NCBI GenBank assembly: GCA_037176705.1
Contig: CM073886.1
Coordinates: 15,708,501-15,772,500, forward strand
Source: Molossus alvarezi
Taxonomy: Eukaryota > Chordata > Mammalia > Chiroptera > Molossidae
Length of the DNA stretch: 64,000 nt
Reading direction: 5' to 3'
The number at the start of each line of letters is the position of its first letter. Within the stretch, counting starts at the first letter, position 1. The position numbers and the translations under genes were made by a program. Shown piece after piece: positions 10,710 to 21,777 of this stretch. A model generated the notes under the pieces. It was given only the letters and a program-made list of their open reading frames with translations. It ran no database searches and was not told the origin of the DNA.

Positions 10710-11680
10710 GATGTTGACCAGAACAGGCTGGAACCAGCTGTCTGGCTTCTGGGAGCAAAAAAGGTCCTCTTGTCGTTGAGTCCAGGGAGTGAGTGAGAAG
10801 AGGCAGCTTGTGAAATAACGGAAAAGGCACAGGAAATGCTTTGTGCTTTGGTGGGAACTGAGGCTGTGAGAGGTGATTGCTGGCTTGTGTTCCCTTTCTC
10901 ACAGATTCAGAGGCTTTTCCAGCTGGGAGGGCTCAACGCCTTGCCACACATGTGGTCCTCCACTGCCCCAGCTCTCACCTCCAAGGGCTGGACTGTAAAG
11001 CAGTGGGTAAGTCTGTGAGGGAGGATCTGGAATTGGATTCCAGTCTCTTAATCCTTGGGCAGGCTCTCAGTTGCTTCCCTCCTTTTCCAGGATTCGGAGT
11101 GGGGTGTGGGAACAGAGTCCTTGGTCATATGCTAGAGAGGACCATGATGAGGGTGAGCACCTCTGGCCATCTGTTCTCCTCCAGACTCTTGGAGTTTTAT
11201 TGACCCTCCAGAGCCAATGGCGAGGGGAATGGGAGCAGCAAATATAACCCTGCAAGCTTTGTTGTTCCCTGCCCAAGAAGGCAGGCAAGGCCAGAAGGGC
11301 ACTGTCAGGCGACAAGCCCTGGTGTCATCCCTGTTAATGCAGTACCAATTGTCTGCATTACAACACAAAAGCCTCACAGTGCCATGCTCCGGACCACCGT
11401 CCTGATTTGTTTGTTCCCAGGGCTGATTCTGTCCCGGCTTCCTGGGAGCATACCAAGAGAGAGGACACTCATCCATGCACATTTGCAGACACACATATTC
11501 TGGACACCATGTGAGGATGCTGGAGAAACAAGGTGAAAAAGGCATAGGTGTCTTTGGAGTTCACACCCTAGTATGGGGTCTCAGAGGGGGCTTATGGAAG
11601 TTGTACATGGGGTGAACTTCCTCAGTTAATAGCTTCTGTCTTTCTGCATACCCTGATCTTTATGCCCAACGTTTTGTTTT
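10710..11680. other. MEFV upstream region; no gene or repeat recognised
   Basis: Sequence upstream of the MEFV start. It is not CpG rich, and I could not place a TATA box or a 5' untranslated exon with confidence. Scattered open frames have no recognisable similarity. The MEFV promoter is expected here by position. Confidence 0.4.
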
Positions 11681-11684
11681 AAAA

Positions 11685-12069
11685 AATTTCAAATCTACAG
11701 AAAAGTTGAGAGTATAGTACAATGAACACTTATATATACCCTTTTTTGGATTTGCAAACTGTTTACATTTCATAGTATTTGGTGATGTCCTCCTCCCCCC
11801 AACTGCCCTTTCTCATATTCATGAACCACTTCTATTATTATTTTTTGAACAATTTGGTAATTAATTAAAAACAGCAGATATCACTCCAAATACTCTAGAT
11901 ACCCTTAATACTAAGAACAAGGATAAAAATATATTATTTCAAATAATCAGAATACAGTCATTACATTCAAGAAAATTAACATTAAATCAAATTTCCTCAA
12001 TTGTCCTGATAATGTGCTGGACACTTTCACACTTCCTTTTTTTATTCTTTCAAGACATTAATGTTTTTG
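11685..12069 (+). repeat. Old LINE-derived repeat, family uncertain
   Basis: AATTTCAAATCTACAGAAAA, AGTATAGTACAATGAACACT and AATTTCCTCAATTGTCCTGA match a common ancient mammalian interspersed repeat that I associate with old LINE-1 ends. It resumes after the two Ves insertions (about 12600-12720). Confidence 0.55.
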
Positions 12070-12083
12070 AAAAGTCTATTCCA

Positions 12084-12333
12084 GCCATGGCTGGTTTGGC
12101 TCAGTGTTTAGAGTGTCAGCCCGAGGACCAAAGAGTCTCAGGTTCGAGTCTGGTCAAGGGCATGTACCTTGGTTGTGGTTCGGTCCCCGGCTCTGGTCAG
12201 GGTCATGTGGAAGGCAGCCAATCAGTGTGTTTCTCTCACATTGTTTTTCCCTGCCCCCCCCCCTACACTCTGTCTGAATATGAATGGAAAAGTATTCTTG
12301 GGTGAGGATTAATAAATATAAAAATAGAAAAAA
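12084..12333 (+). mobile_element. Ves SINE, subtype A (older), first of a serial pair
   Basis: Starts CCATGGCTGGTTTGGCTCAG and ends GGTGAGGATTAATAAATATA. The target TCTATTCCA precedes it, follows it, and follows the next Ves as well. Confidence 0.9.
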
Positions 12334-12343
12334 ATCTATTCCA

Positions 12344-12594
12344 CCCTGGCAGTTTTGCTCAGCGGTTAGAGCGTCGGCCTGCAGTCCAGAGAGACCCAGG
12401 TTCGGTTCCCGCTAAGGGCAGTTTGTTGCAGTTTGTCTCTGGCCCTGGTTGGTCGTGCGGGTGGCAGCCACTCGTGTCCCTTTCACGTCGATGTTTCTCT
12501 TTCTCTCTCTCTTCCTCTCTCTCCCTCCCACTCTATCTGAACAAAAAATAGAAAAATGTCCTCAGATGAGGATAAAAAAAAAAAAAGAAGAAGA
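12344..12594 (+). mobile_element. Ves SINE, subtype A, second of a serial pair
   Basis: Inserted immediately after the middle copy of TCTATTCCA (12335-12343). A third copy lies at about 12599-12607. Confidence 0.9.
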
Positions 12595-12954
12595 AAAGTC
12601 TATTCCAAGCAGAACGTTCCTCAATTTAGATTTATGTGGTTGTTTCCTCATTGTTAGACTGAGGGTATATTCGGGCATCCTCGAGGATCTCTCCATTGTA
12701 AAAGGACATTTTTCTTTGTAATTAATAAGTAACCCGATTGTGCAGAAATGTCTGGTTCTCCCACAATCATTCATCCCATGGTTTTAGCATTCACTGATGA
12801 GCCTTTCCTAAATCAACTACTACAATAGTGATTGCAAAATGGTGATGTTTCTAACACTTAGATTATCACTTATAATCCATATCCTGATTTAAACTTTGTC
12901 TTTCTTATGACATTTTTGGTTTACAGATGTTTTGTTGGTAATGCAATTACCCTC

Positions 12955-13135
12955 TAACAGTGCTTACTCTGTGTCAAGCACAGCTTGCTTTATACCCATT
13001 ATCTTCCAGAATTTCTGCAGCTCCCCTTCAGGGCAGGGTTCATCACCCCATTTACAGACAGGATTAGTGGCTTAGTGACTTGCCTAGAGCCAGGATTCAA
13101 ACCCACTCTATTAGCCACTTTGCAATATTGTCTCC
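12955..13135 (+). repeat. MIR SINE
   Basis: Recognisable MIR core: TGCTTACTCTGTGTCAAGCA, CCCATTTACAGACAGGATTA, GTGACTTGCCTAGAGCCAGG and ATTCAAACCCA. Confidence 0.75.
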
Positions 13136-13948
13136 CTGTATGATAATAATTTATTATTTTACTATGCATTACTTTATGGATGTCACCTTTTCAGCTGACC
13201 AATGAGGCTCAAAATGGGCCTTACTGACCACTCCCACAGGTCAGTGACAACATTCTGGTGCCTGGCTGAACAAACAGCCCTGTGTGTGACCAGCCTGAGA
13301 TCAAGGCTCCAAAGAGTTCTAGTTGATTGAATTTATCTTATTGTCCAATTGGCTAACATGCTTTGTATTTTACAGAGCATTCAGTGCTTTTGGTTTAACA
13401 GCTGACAACATCCTATTCTCTGGATCCTGCTGAGAAAATAATCCCCAATCCACTGTTTTCCTAAAAAATGGATGAACCCAAATGCACATTTCTGGTGCAA
13501 ATGTCAGATTGTGCAATTCTTAGGTTGGGCCAGAAGGGTGTTGACTGGCGTGTCTCTAGGACCAGGACCAGGATATGATTACCAAAAGCAGCAACGCAGC
13601 CACTTCACAGGCAACCTCCCACTGCTGACAAAAAAATGATGAAATTGTGTAACGACTGCAGTGTTTTTCGTGTTTCTTGGATCTCTGACCCTGTCTTGAC
13701 TGGCCAGGAAACTCCTCTAAGCTGAGAATAAAGTACCTATGACAAAATTGGATAGGAAGTGGGGCTTTCCAGTCGACAGCTGGCTCTTTTGCAATTGCAA
13801 TGACACCTTCTGCAATGGGCAGGGACTTCTTGAAAAGTGATGTTTTGACGACACTGAGGCCTTTCTAGGTAAAGAGAGGCTCACAATATCTCCATTTTTT
13901 CAGGTTTGAGTGAGTTTTAAAAATGAAATGTAAAAATAGGAGTATAGT
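13136..13948. other. Intergenic DNA; nothing recognised
   Basis: AT-rich unique-looking sequence with no coding frame, RNA gene or repeat that I can name. Confidence 0.4.
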
Positions 13949-14190
13949 CCTGGCTGGTTTGGCTCAGCAGTTGGAGCGTCAGCCTGTGGTCCAGAGAGAC
14001 CAGGGTTCGGTTCCCGCTAAGGGCACATGCCTTGGTTGCAGTTTGTCCCTGGCCCTGGTTGGTCGTGCGGGTGGCAGCCACTTGATGTGTCCCTTTCGTG
14101 TCAGTGTTTCTCTCTCTTCCTCTCTCTCCCTCCCACTCTATCTGAACAAAAAATGGAAAAATGTCCTCGAGTGAGGATTAAAAAAAAAAA
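13949..14190 (+). mobile_element. Ves SINE, subtype A
   Basis: Near-consensus copy between copies of AGGAGTATAGTC (before, and from 14191). Confidence 0.93.
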
Positions 14191-14218
14191 AGGAGTATAG
14201 TCTTGGGATACATTTTAT

Positions 14219-14425
14219 TTTATTTTTTTAAATGTTTTTATTGATTTTTTAGAGAGAGAGGAAAAGAGAGAGATTGAAACACTGATGTAAGAGAGAAACA
14301 TCCCCCTGCACGTCCCCCACTGGGGATCAAGCCCGCAACCCAGGCATGTGCCCTGACTGGGAATTGAACTGGGACCTTTCGGTCCATGGGACGAAGCTCA
14401 ATCCATTGAGCCCCACAGGCCAGGC
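14219..14425 (-). mobile_element. Ves SINE, subtype B
   Basis: TTTTATTGATTTTTTAGAGA start, CCCCACTGGGGATCAAGCCC, CCCCACAGGCCAGGCT end. TSD is GGGATACATTTTA / GAGATGCATTTTA (two mismatches). Confidence 0.9.
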
Positions 14426-14446
14426 TTGAGATGCATTTTAAATCTT

Positions 14447-14482
14447 TGATTTAACAATTAGAGTGAGATTTAACAATTAGAG
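14447..14482 (+). repeat. Short tandem duplication, 17-18 bp unit
   Basis: ATTTAACAATTAGAGTG is repeated twice in a row, beside the Ves insertion at 14219. Confidence 0.8.
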
Positions 14483-14708
14483 TGGAGTGTTGATGAGCTC
14501 TTATTTCTTATACCTCTGAGACTGTATGTGTGCCCTTATTTAGGGACATGATAGATCTAAAACCAACGCAGCTGCTGCAAAGGATCCAAACTCTGCTCTT
14601 ATTCCTAAGTAATGCACAGCTGAGACACCCCCACCTTTACTCTATTCCTAGTCATCAGGGGTTTCACTTTCTACCTGTCATTTTGGAATTTTGCATCATT
14701 CTGGAATT

Positions 14709-14957
14709 TTTTTTACCCTCACTCGAGGACATTTTTTTGCATTTATCTTCAGATAGAGTGGGAGAGAGAGGAGGGAGGAGAGAGAGAGAGAGAGAAATAT
14801 CGATTTGCGAGAGACACATCGACTGGTCGCCACCCACACGACCCCAACCAGGACCTGGGACAAACTGTAACCGAGGTACATGCCCTTAGCGGGAACTGAA
14901 CCCGGGACTCTGGTTCGCGGGCTGATGCTCTAACCGCTGAGCAAAACTGGCCAGGGC
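14709..14957 (-). mobile_element. Ves SINE, subtype A
   Basis: Complete reverse copy flanked by TCATTCTGGAATTTTT on both sides. Confidence 0.94.
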
Positions 14958-15209
14958 TCATTCTGGAATTTTTAAATCATTATGTATTACTTTTTATAAG
15001 AAAAAAGATAACCTTTTAAAATGTATTTTATAACTAGCTTAGCCTCTAAGGTGCTATCTGGCCTGTCCCTCCAACCATCATGACAAAGCATGTCTATAAA
15101 GTAATATTTTAATATAACACCTATCTGCTATTGAGAAAATGGAAAGAACTGCTGGGAAGATCATGGAAGAGTTCCTGTGTTAATTTGGAGTTGAAAATAA
15201 TGGATCCCA

Positions 15210-15457
15210 GCCCTGGCCGGTTTGGGTCAGCGGTTAGAGCGTCAGCCTGTGGTCCAGAGAGATCCGGGTTCGGTTCCCGCTAAGGGCACATGCCTCGGTT
15301 GCAGTTCGCTCTGGCCCTGGTTGGGGTCATGCCGGTGATGACCACTTGATGTTTCTCTTTCCCGCTCTCTTCCCCTCTCCCTCCCACTCTATATGAACTA
15401 TCTGAACAAAAAAATGGAAAAAATGTCCTCGGGTGAGGATAGAAAAAAAAAAGAAAG
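15210..15457 (+). mobile_element. Ves SINE, subtype A
   Basis: Flanked by GAAAATAATGGATCCCA. A short ATATGAACTATCTGAAC duplication is present near the 3' end. Confidence 0.94.
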
Positions 15458-15874
15458 AAAATAATGGATCCCATTGTGACATGAACTCTCCCTTGCCTGC
15501 AATGTATTGAATTTTAGAAAAATAATCTGAGACTTTGAGGGGCTAACCATTCAAGTTCCAGGTGAATTTCAGGCAATGAACTTCCCACTGAGAAAGCCTG
15601 TCACTATACTGAGGGCAGGCTGAGTTGTGGGACAATCTACAACCTCCTGAACAGGATGAAAATGGAAGGAGAGGAAAACAGCTTCCCAAAGTGGGGCGCA
15701 GTGGGTGGCAGTGACCTGTCAAGGTGGTGCAGTAATGGAATCTGAATAGGTCCCCAACCAGCTCACCAATGAGAGCTTCATTTGCAATATGGCAACTTAA
15801 GCAAGAGGCACATTATTTATTCCAATTGGTAAATTGGTGTTCATTTTACTCTTTAAAATTTTCTACATATGTAT
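15458..15874. other. Intergenic DNA; nothing recognised
   Basis: No open frame, RNA gene or clear repeat seen. Confidence 0.4.
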
Positions 15875-15890
15875 TTAAACATTTTATAAT

Positions 15891-16141
15891 TTTTTTTTTT
15901 TTTAATCCTCACCAGAGGACATTTTTCCATTTTTTGTACAGATAGAGTGGGAGGGAGAGAGAGGAAGAGAGAGAGAGGGAAACATCGATGTGAAAGGGGC
16001 ACATCGAGTGGCTGCCACCCGCACGACCAACCAGGGCCGGGGACAAACTGCAACGAGGTACATGCCCTAAGCGGGAACCGAACCCCGGTCTCTCCAGACC
16101 GCAGGCGGACGCTCCAACAGCTGAGCCAAACCGGCCAGGGC
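15891..16141 (-). mobile_element. Ves SINE, subtype A, first of a serial pair
   Basis: Near-consensus reverse copy. TAAACATTTTATAATTTT lies before it and after the second copy; a shorter TATAATTTT lies between the two. Confidence 0.94.
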
Positions 16142-16150
16142 TATAATTTT

Positions 16151-16387
16151 TTTTTTAGTCCTCACCCGAGGACATTTTTTTTTTATATTTTGTTCAGATA
16201 GAGTGGGAGGGAGAGAGAGAGAAAAACATCGACGTGAAAGGGACACATCGAGTGGTTGCCACCCACACGACCCAACCAGGGCCAGGAACAAACTGCAACC
16301 GAGGCACATGCCCTTAGCTGGAAACGAACCCGGGTCTCTCCTGACTGCAGGCCGACGCTCTAACCGCTGAGCCAAACCGGCCAGGGC
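16151..16387 (-). mobile_element. Ves SINE, subtype A, second of a serial pair
   Basis: Second reverse copy at the same target as the previous element; the distal TSD is at 16388-16405. Confidence 0.94.
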
Positions 16388-16453
16388 TAAACATTTTATA
16401 ATTTTAAAAATTGAAAAAAAAAATTGTCTATCACTATAAGAACCCTACTAGGA

Positions 16454-16712
16454 GCCCTGGCCAGTTTGGCTCAGCGGTTAAAGCGTCAGCCTGCGGTCCT
16501 GAGAGACCCGGGTTCGGTTCCCATTAAGGGCATGTACCTCGGTTGCAGTTTGTCCCCGGCCCTGGTCGGTTGTGCAGGTGGCAGCCACTCGAGTGTCCCT
16601 TTCACATCGATGTTTCTCTCTCTCTCTCTCTCTCTCTGTTCCTCTCTCTCCCTCCCACTCTACCTGAACAAAAAATGGAAAAATGTCCTCCGGTGAGGAT
16701 TAAAAAAAAAAA
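16454..16712 (+). mobile_element. Ves SINE, subtype A
   Basis: Perfect TSD AGAACCCTACTAGGAG on both sides and near-consensus body. Confidence 0.95.
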
Positions 16713-16959
16713 AGAACCCTACTAGGAGACTCCCTTTGGCCATACAGTCCCTGGCCGAAAAAAGGTTTACAGGTCAATGAAGGAGGAAACAGTTGCCGAA
16801 AAGGTGACTGCTCTTCCTTCCCCGCAACCTTTGAGGTTCGATTTACTTAACCTTGTCCCCACTCCCACCTCGTGGTCCTCTCAACCCTGTAGAGCTGATC
16901 CTTCCTGCCCGGTGCTTCTGTCATTCCCTCTCACTACCTCATATTGAAACTGTTAATGA

Positions 16960-17140
16960 GTTTGGAATCCACACGAAGTGGTTGGGAAATACGGGACTCC
17001 CAAGATCTTGACCTGTGTGACCTGGGCAAATTACTGGACTTCTCCGAGCTCGTTTCCCGTCTATCTAATGGGCTGTTTCATGAATTCAATGAGATAATAT
17101 ATGCAAAAGTGACTGGCATCGTGGGATAAGTGTCAACTTC
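16960..17140 (+). repeat. MIR SINE fragment
   Basis: GTGTGACCTGGGCAAATTAC, TCTATCTAATGGGCTGTTTC and GAATTCAATGAGATAATATA follow the order of the 3' part of MIR. Confidence 0.65.
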
Positions 17141-17149
17141 ATTCTTTGC

Positions 17150-17850
17150 TGTTCCAGCACCTGGCACGTCGTGGGCGGTGTCAATGAAGGTGGACGAGGG
17201 ATCCCCGCTCCCACACAACGGTCACCTCCAGGGCTCCTCCCGCCCACACTCGGGGGGTTGGGGGGAGGCGCCGTCTGGGCGGGTGTCAAGCTCAGCAGCA
17301 CCTCCCTGGGGCAACAGGGGAAGCGGCTTGCTGTAGGAAGGGCTTTGTTTACGGGAGGAGCGGCCGGAGGAAAAAGAAGTGTCAGCGCGGAGTCCCGAGA
17401 GGGAGGACGGCGCTGGAGTCGAGGCTCACCCCGCGCGCAATACTTCTACCGGGCCCCGCGGGGTCTCAGGTAGAGGAAGCCCCCAGAGGCGCGACCCACC
17501 CATGGGGTCCGCTGCCGCCACACCGCCGAGACGCTGCTTCGGTCCTCCACGCGGCGAGCGGACCCGCGGGCGACTCTTTGAACTACGTCTCCCAGGGGAC
17601 CCCGGGAGTATACGGAACCAATCAGAGGACCGGTGGGCGGGCTCACTCGGGCCTACGTCTCCCAGAGGGCGCTGGGTCGGGGTATTGTTAATGGGGTTCG
17701 CGGTCCCCAAAGCTCTAGGCGATAGTCGTCCGAGTGGCTACACGCTGTGCGCAGAGGAGGAGCGGCTGTCGCCCTTTATGTCCAGCACTGTCCCGAGAAG
17801 TGGATTCTGCGTGGTCCTCGGCGGCCCCACGCTGCGTGGAGGCCGTTGAT
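17150..17850. promoter_or_regulatory. Orphan CpG island, candidate promoter
   Basis: A sharply GC- and CpG-rich block in an AT-rich repeat desert. It carries CCAAT (17618-17622, ACCAATCAG context), a GC box GTGGGCGGG (17633-17641) and two copies of CTACGTCTCCCAG (about 17583 and 17653, 71 bp apart). These resemble the ACTACAATTCCCAG promoter motif bound by ZNF143/THAP11. A candidate donor CAG/GTAGAG lies at about 17468. No protein is recognised; long frames here come from base composition. A non-coding RNA promoter is the simplest reading. Confidence 0.65.
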
Positions 17851-18287
17851 CCTCAGAGCCCTGCGACCCTTATGAACTTGTAGACTTCGTTCACTCATGT
17901 TTACATCAAGTACCAAGTGCCTAGTATGTTATCACTTACTGTGCCAGGGGCGAGGATGGTCACGTCAGGCAGGATTTCTTTAACAAGGAGGTCATCTCAA
18001 GAGAGAGAGAAGTAAACGATAATTTCCAGTCATGATAAAGAGCTGTGAAAGAAATGGGTCATTTGTATCAACACCAGCACTGCCATCTTCCCGGTTTTCA
18101 AACAGTGCCCCTAGAAACCCTAGAGTACAGATTTTTAAACTTCTCTGAATAGTGATTCCTTTTGAAAAATCTAGTAAAATGCTATGTTCCATAAGGATAG
18201 TGGTTTTGTTCAGAAAAGAGTATGCATTTACAGTTTCGTGTATCATTTAAGGGCGTTCATGGAAGTCCTGAAGTCCACCTGGGGGAA

Positions 18288-18306
18288 CCTAGCAGGGGGC
18301 GCTAGG
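18288..18306 (+). promoter_or_regulatory. CTCF-binding motif (near consensus)
   Basis: CCTAGCAGGGGGCGCTAGG fits the CTCF core (CCASYAGRKGGCR type) at almost every informative position, read on the plus strand. A weaker CTCF-like core (CAGAGGGCGCTG) sits at about 17663. The site lies between MEFV and ZNF263, where a domain boundary would make sense. Confidence 0.6.
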
Positions 18307-18479
18307 CATAGACCTCAAATCAGCCAGAGCAGCCCTTACTTTTTAATGTTTTGCATATCTCACCTTCAAGAAAGATTTCCATTGATGGAAGTGTACTGAA
18401 GGGGGAAATATAAATGAACACCCAGCTGGATGGTTTATCTATATTTGTAGTTACAACATTCTATTTCAGTCCTTCCCAT

Positions 18480-18880
18480 TGAGGCAAAAAAGTTAGAATA
18501 GGGAACAAAGGCCTCAAGCTCTACCCCCTCCCATTTTCTGTTTTGGCTGGAACATCATAGCCATAACAAGAACAAGCCTCTTTGGCAGTCACCCCACCAG
18601 CATCAGAAGCCAAAGATCACCCTATCTACTCCTCTTGCCCCCATTTAATAAAAACCTTCCACCCAGACCCCATCTTCGCCTCTCTGAGGTTGCCCACTCT
18701 CACTTCTCCAGTGTGTACTATCTCTTTAATAAATTTACTGTGCTTTGCCAAATCTTTCTGTCACATTCTTGAATCCTTTCTTGTTCTATGAGAATAACCT
18801 GGATTGGGTGAAACTGAATTGGTTTGAGGCCTCCTTTGGACTCCCAAAGGACTCCTCCTTTGGACTCCCTGGGTGCCACC
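18480..18880 (+). repeat. Possible LTR-like fragment
   Basis: CTTTAATAAATTTACTGTGC with a following T-rich stretch looks like the polyadenylation region of an LTR. I see no clean ends or TSD, and it is unnamed. Confidence 0.3.
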
Positions 18881-19029
18881 TGTCATCACCACCAAGACTA
18901 CTTTCTAATCTCAGGTAAATATAACTAGACTGTATTCATCTCCATGGTAGTTCTTATTTAAATCCTTGATATCCATCTGGAACATTCCCCTGCTTGCCAC
19001 ACTTGCCAGTTAGCAACTGTAAACAACTT

Positions 19030-19250
19030 ATATGACTATCACCAAGGTACTGGCTTAGTAAATTTTGGTGAATCTATTCCATGGATTGCACTGCATCTGT
19101 TGAAAACAATGCGGTGGTTTTCCATGTGCTAGTATGCAAAGATGGTCAATGTATATTAAATGAAAAGAGCATGTTTCCAGTACAATGTGATAGCATAATT
19201 CCATTTGTAAATAATAGAAAAATATTCTAAAATTTTAAATATCTCAAGGG
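19030..19250 (+). repeat. LINE-1 3' fragment (old)
   Basis: GAAAACAATGCGGTGG..., GCAAAGATGGTCAATGTATA and AATGAAAAGAGCATGTTTCC follow the order of old L1 3' ends. Confidence 0.5.
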
Positions 19251-19272
19251 AGACTCAAAAAATAATATGGCA

Positions 19273-19484
19273 GCCCGGCCTGTGTGGCTCAGTGGTTGAA
19301 TGTCGACCCATGCACCAAGAGGTCCCCAGTTTGATTCCCATTCAGGTTATATGCCTGGGTTGTGGGCCTGATCTTCAGTGGGGGGAAAGCACGAGGCGGC
19401 CAGTTGATGTTCTCTTTCATTGATGTTTCTCTCTCTCTCTTCCTCTCTCTCTAAAGTGAATAAAGAAAAAATATTTTTAAAAAA
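19273..19484 (+). mobile_element. Ves SINE, subtype B
   Basis: CAGCCCGGCCTGTGTGGCTC head. Flanks ATAATATGGCA / AATAACATGGCA look like a diverged TSD. Confidence 0.9.
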
Positions 19485-19735
19485 GGAATAACATGGCAAC
19501 CTCTATAGAGTAGTAGTGGGAGTAGGGATTGTGCTTTTCACTATGTCCTCTATATAGTTTTGTGGTTTTCAATGAGTAAACATTGTATGGCACATAAAAC
19601 ATAGTCCGTGAATACATTCTCAGTGTAAAATAATAAAGCAAAACAGAAAATATAGCAAGCTAAATATTAGATGAAAGGGTTAGTAACATTTTAAAGGGTA
19701 AAGGTAAAAGCTTGCAAAAGGCGGAAACTGAAAAA

Positions 19736-20054
19736 ATGTGTTGCTTGCATGACCTTTGCTAAGCCTTCTGTTGAGTGAGGATTATCTGGTTATTGCAAGA
19801 CAACGAATCATGCAGCAGATGCAGGACAAAATATCAGACCAGTCCAACTGCAAAGTGGACAATGGGCCAGGTAGAATACACCCAGCAGGAACTGCCAGAA
19901 GTAGAGTATATAATCTACACCCCAACTGTGATTCAGGGCTGAACCCTTTTCAGCTCAGCCTGCCTGCACCCAGCTCATGCAATAAAGCCATTTTGCTCTA
20001 CATTGGCTTTGTGTTGTGGATGTGATCTTCTGCCGGCTCCAACCTTTTATTACA
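19736..20054 (+). repeat. Candidate solo LTR
   Basis: Runs from TG (TGTGTTGCTTGC) to CA (TTTATTACA), with a TATA-like GTATATAATC at about 19905 and AATAAAG at about 19981 followed by a T-rich stretch: a U3-R-U5-like layout. I could not find a clear TSD, so the ends are tentative. Confidence 0.4.
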
Positions 20055-20166
20055 GGATGATTTTCATGTTTCGCTTACTGTTATTATAACAAAAACTTAC
20101 ATAAAACCTCATCAACTGCAATACGTTTTCATTGATATGCAGAGGATTAGGAAAGTAGTTTTATTT

Positions 20167-20630
20167 ATTTTTTAATTTTTTTTCTTTATTGATTTTTAGA
20201 GAGAGAGGAAGCGAGAGGAACAGAGAAATAGAAACATCGATGAATGAGAACATCGATTGGCAGCCTCCTGCATGCCCCCCACTAGGGATCAGGCCCACAA
20301 CCCAAGTATGTGCCCTGACTGGGAATCAAACTGGTGACCTCTTTTTTTTTTTAATTTTTTTTTCTTTATTGATTTTAGAGAGAGAGGAAGGGAGAGGGAC
20401 AGAGAAATAGAAACATCGATAAATGAGAATATCAATTGGCTGCCTCCTGCATTTCCCCCACGGGGGATTAGGCCCACAACCTGGGCATGTGCCCCGACCG
20501 GGAATCGAACTGGCAACCTCTTGGTGCATGGGTTGATGCTCAAGCACTGAGCCACACTGACCGGGCGAACTGGTGACCTCTTTCCTGGTTCATGGGTTGA
20601 CTCTCAACCATTGAGCCACCCCAGCCAGGC
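20167..20630 (-). mobile_element. Ves SINE, subtype B, split by a nested copy
   Basis: Outer copy 20167-20341 plus 20567-20630. Outer TSD AGGAAAGTAGTTTTA / AGGAAAATAGTTTTT. The inner copy sits at its GAACTGGTGACCTC segment. Confidence 0.9.
20342..20566 (-). mobile_element. Ves SINE, subtype B, nested
   Basis: Full reverse copy flanked by ACTGGTGACCTC on both sides, inside another Ves of the same subtype and orientation. Confidence 0.9.
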
Positions 20631-20632
20631 AG

Positions 20633-21126
20633 GAAAATAGTTTTTAAAAAGCAAACTGTGCTCATAGAGAATCAAATGTGTCAGGTTTTCAAATAATATA
20701 TGAGGTTTGTCAATACTGGAGGAAGCACAGCACAGACCTACCTCTAAAGTAAACACACATAGATACACACACACTCTACATGCATTGAATTAATGCATAC
20801 ACAGACTAATGAGAGCATAAGGTCTCATGAATTGAATCCCTTGAAGCTACAGAGAAGCTAAAAATTTTTAAAATATGATTGATTTAAGCTGAAATGATTG
20901 AAAGGCCACTTGCCTAGAAAGACAGTATTTGGACAGTGCCTTCATCCACAGGACATTACTAAGCCACATATCCCAGCCAAATTTGGGTGTGGCATTTCTC
21001 ATGGTATCCTAGAGGGTGCCCTTGGGCTTGGTCTCTAGGGCTGCAGCTGGAAGCACAATGAACACACTCCCACTCCCACTCCCATTCCCAAGGACAATAC
21101 TGCACAGAAGCCAGCTGCTGGGAACA
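20633..21126. other. Intergenic DNA; nothing recognised
   Basis: Unique-looking sequence with a short CA-rich patch near 20750. No gene or named repeat seen. Confidence 0.4.
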
Positions 21127-21295
21127 ATTTTTTTAAAATATGTTTTTATTGATTTTTTTAGAGAGAGAGGAAGGGAGAGGTAGAGATGGAAACATCAATG
21201 AGAAACATCAATCGGCTGACTCTTGCACACCCCTACTAGGGATGGAGCCCACAACCGGGCATGTGCCCTGACAGAATCAAGGCAGTGACCTCTTG

Positions 21296-21526
21296 CCAGG
21301 CTTGTGTGGCTCAGTGGTTGAGGGTTGACCCAAGCACCAAGAGGTCACCGTTTTGATTCTTGGTTAGGGCACATACCCAGGTTGTGGGCCCCATCCCCAG
21401 TGGGTGGCATGCAGGAGGCAGCCAATTGATGTTCTCTCTCATCCATGTCTCTATCTCTCTCCCTTTCCCTTCCTCTCTCTAAAATCAATAAAGAAAAAAC
21501 AACAACAACAAAAAAAAACCCACACC
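21296..21526 (+). mobile_element. Ves SINE, subtype B, nested
   Basis: CCAGGCTTGTGTGGCTCAGT head through AAATCAATAAAGAAAAAAC and a CAA-rich tail. Confidence 0.9.
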
Positions 21527-21777
21527 AGCCCTGACCAGTTTGGCTCAGCGGTTAGAGCATCGACCTGTGGTCCAGAGAGACCCGGGTTTGGTTCCGGATA
21601 AGGGCGTGTACCTTGGTTGCAGTTTGTCCCTGGCCCTGGTTGGTCATGCGGCTGGCAGCCACTTGATGTGTCCCTTTCACATCGATGTTTCTCTCTCTCT
21701 CTCTCCCTCCCACTCTATCTGAACCAAAAAAAAAAAAAAAGGAAAAATGTCCTTGGGTGAGGATAAAAAAAAAAAAA
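21527..21777 (+). mobile_element. Ves SINE, subtype A, nested
   Basis: Young subtype A copy placed directly after the tail of the subtype B insertion, inside the outer reverse copy. Confidence 0.92.

Noticed and set aside
12070..12607. CRISPR-like repeat-spacer layout (repeated short target with about 250-bp spacers)
   Set aside because: The repeats are TSDs of SINE insertions in a mammalian genome.
17379..17849. 156-aa open frame in the CpG island
   Set aside because: Arg/Pro/Gly-rich composition typical of chance frames in CpG islands; no family similarity.
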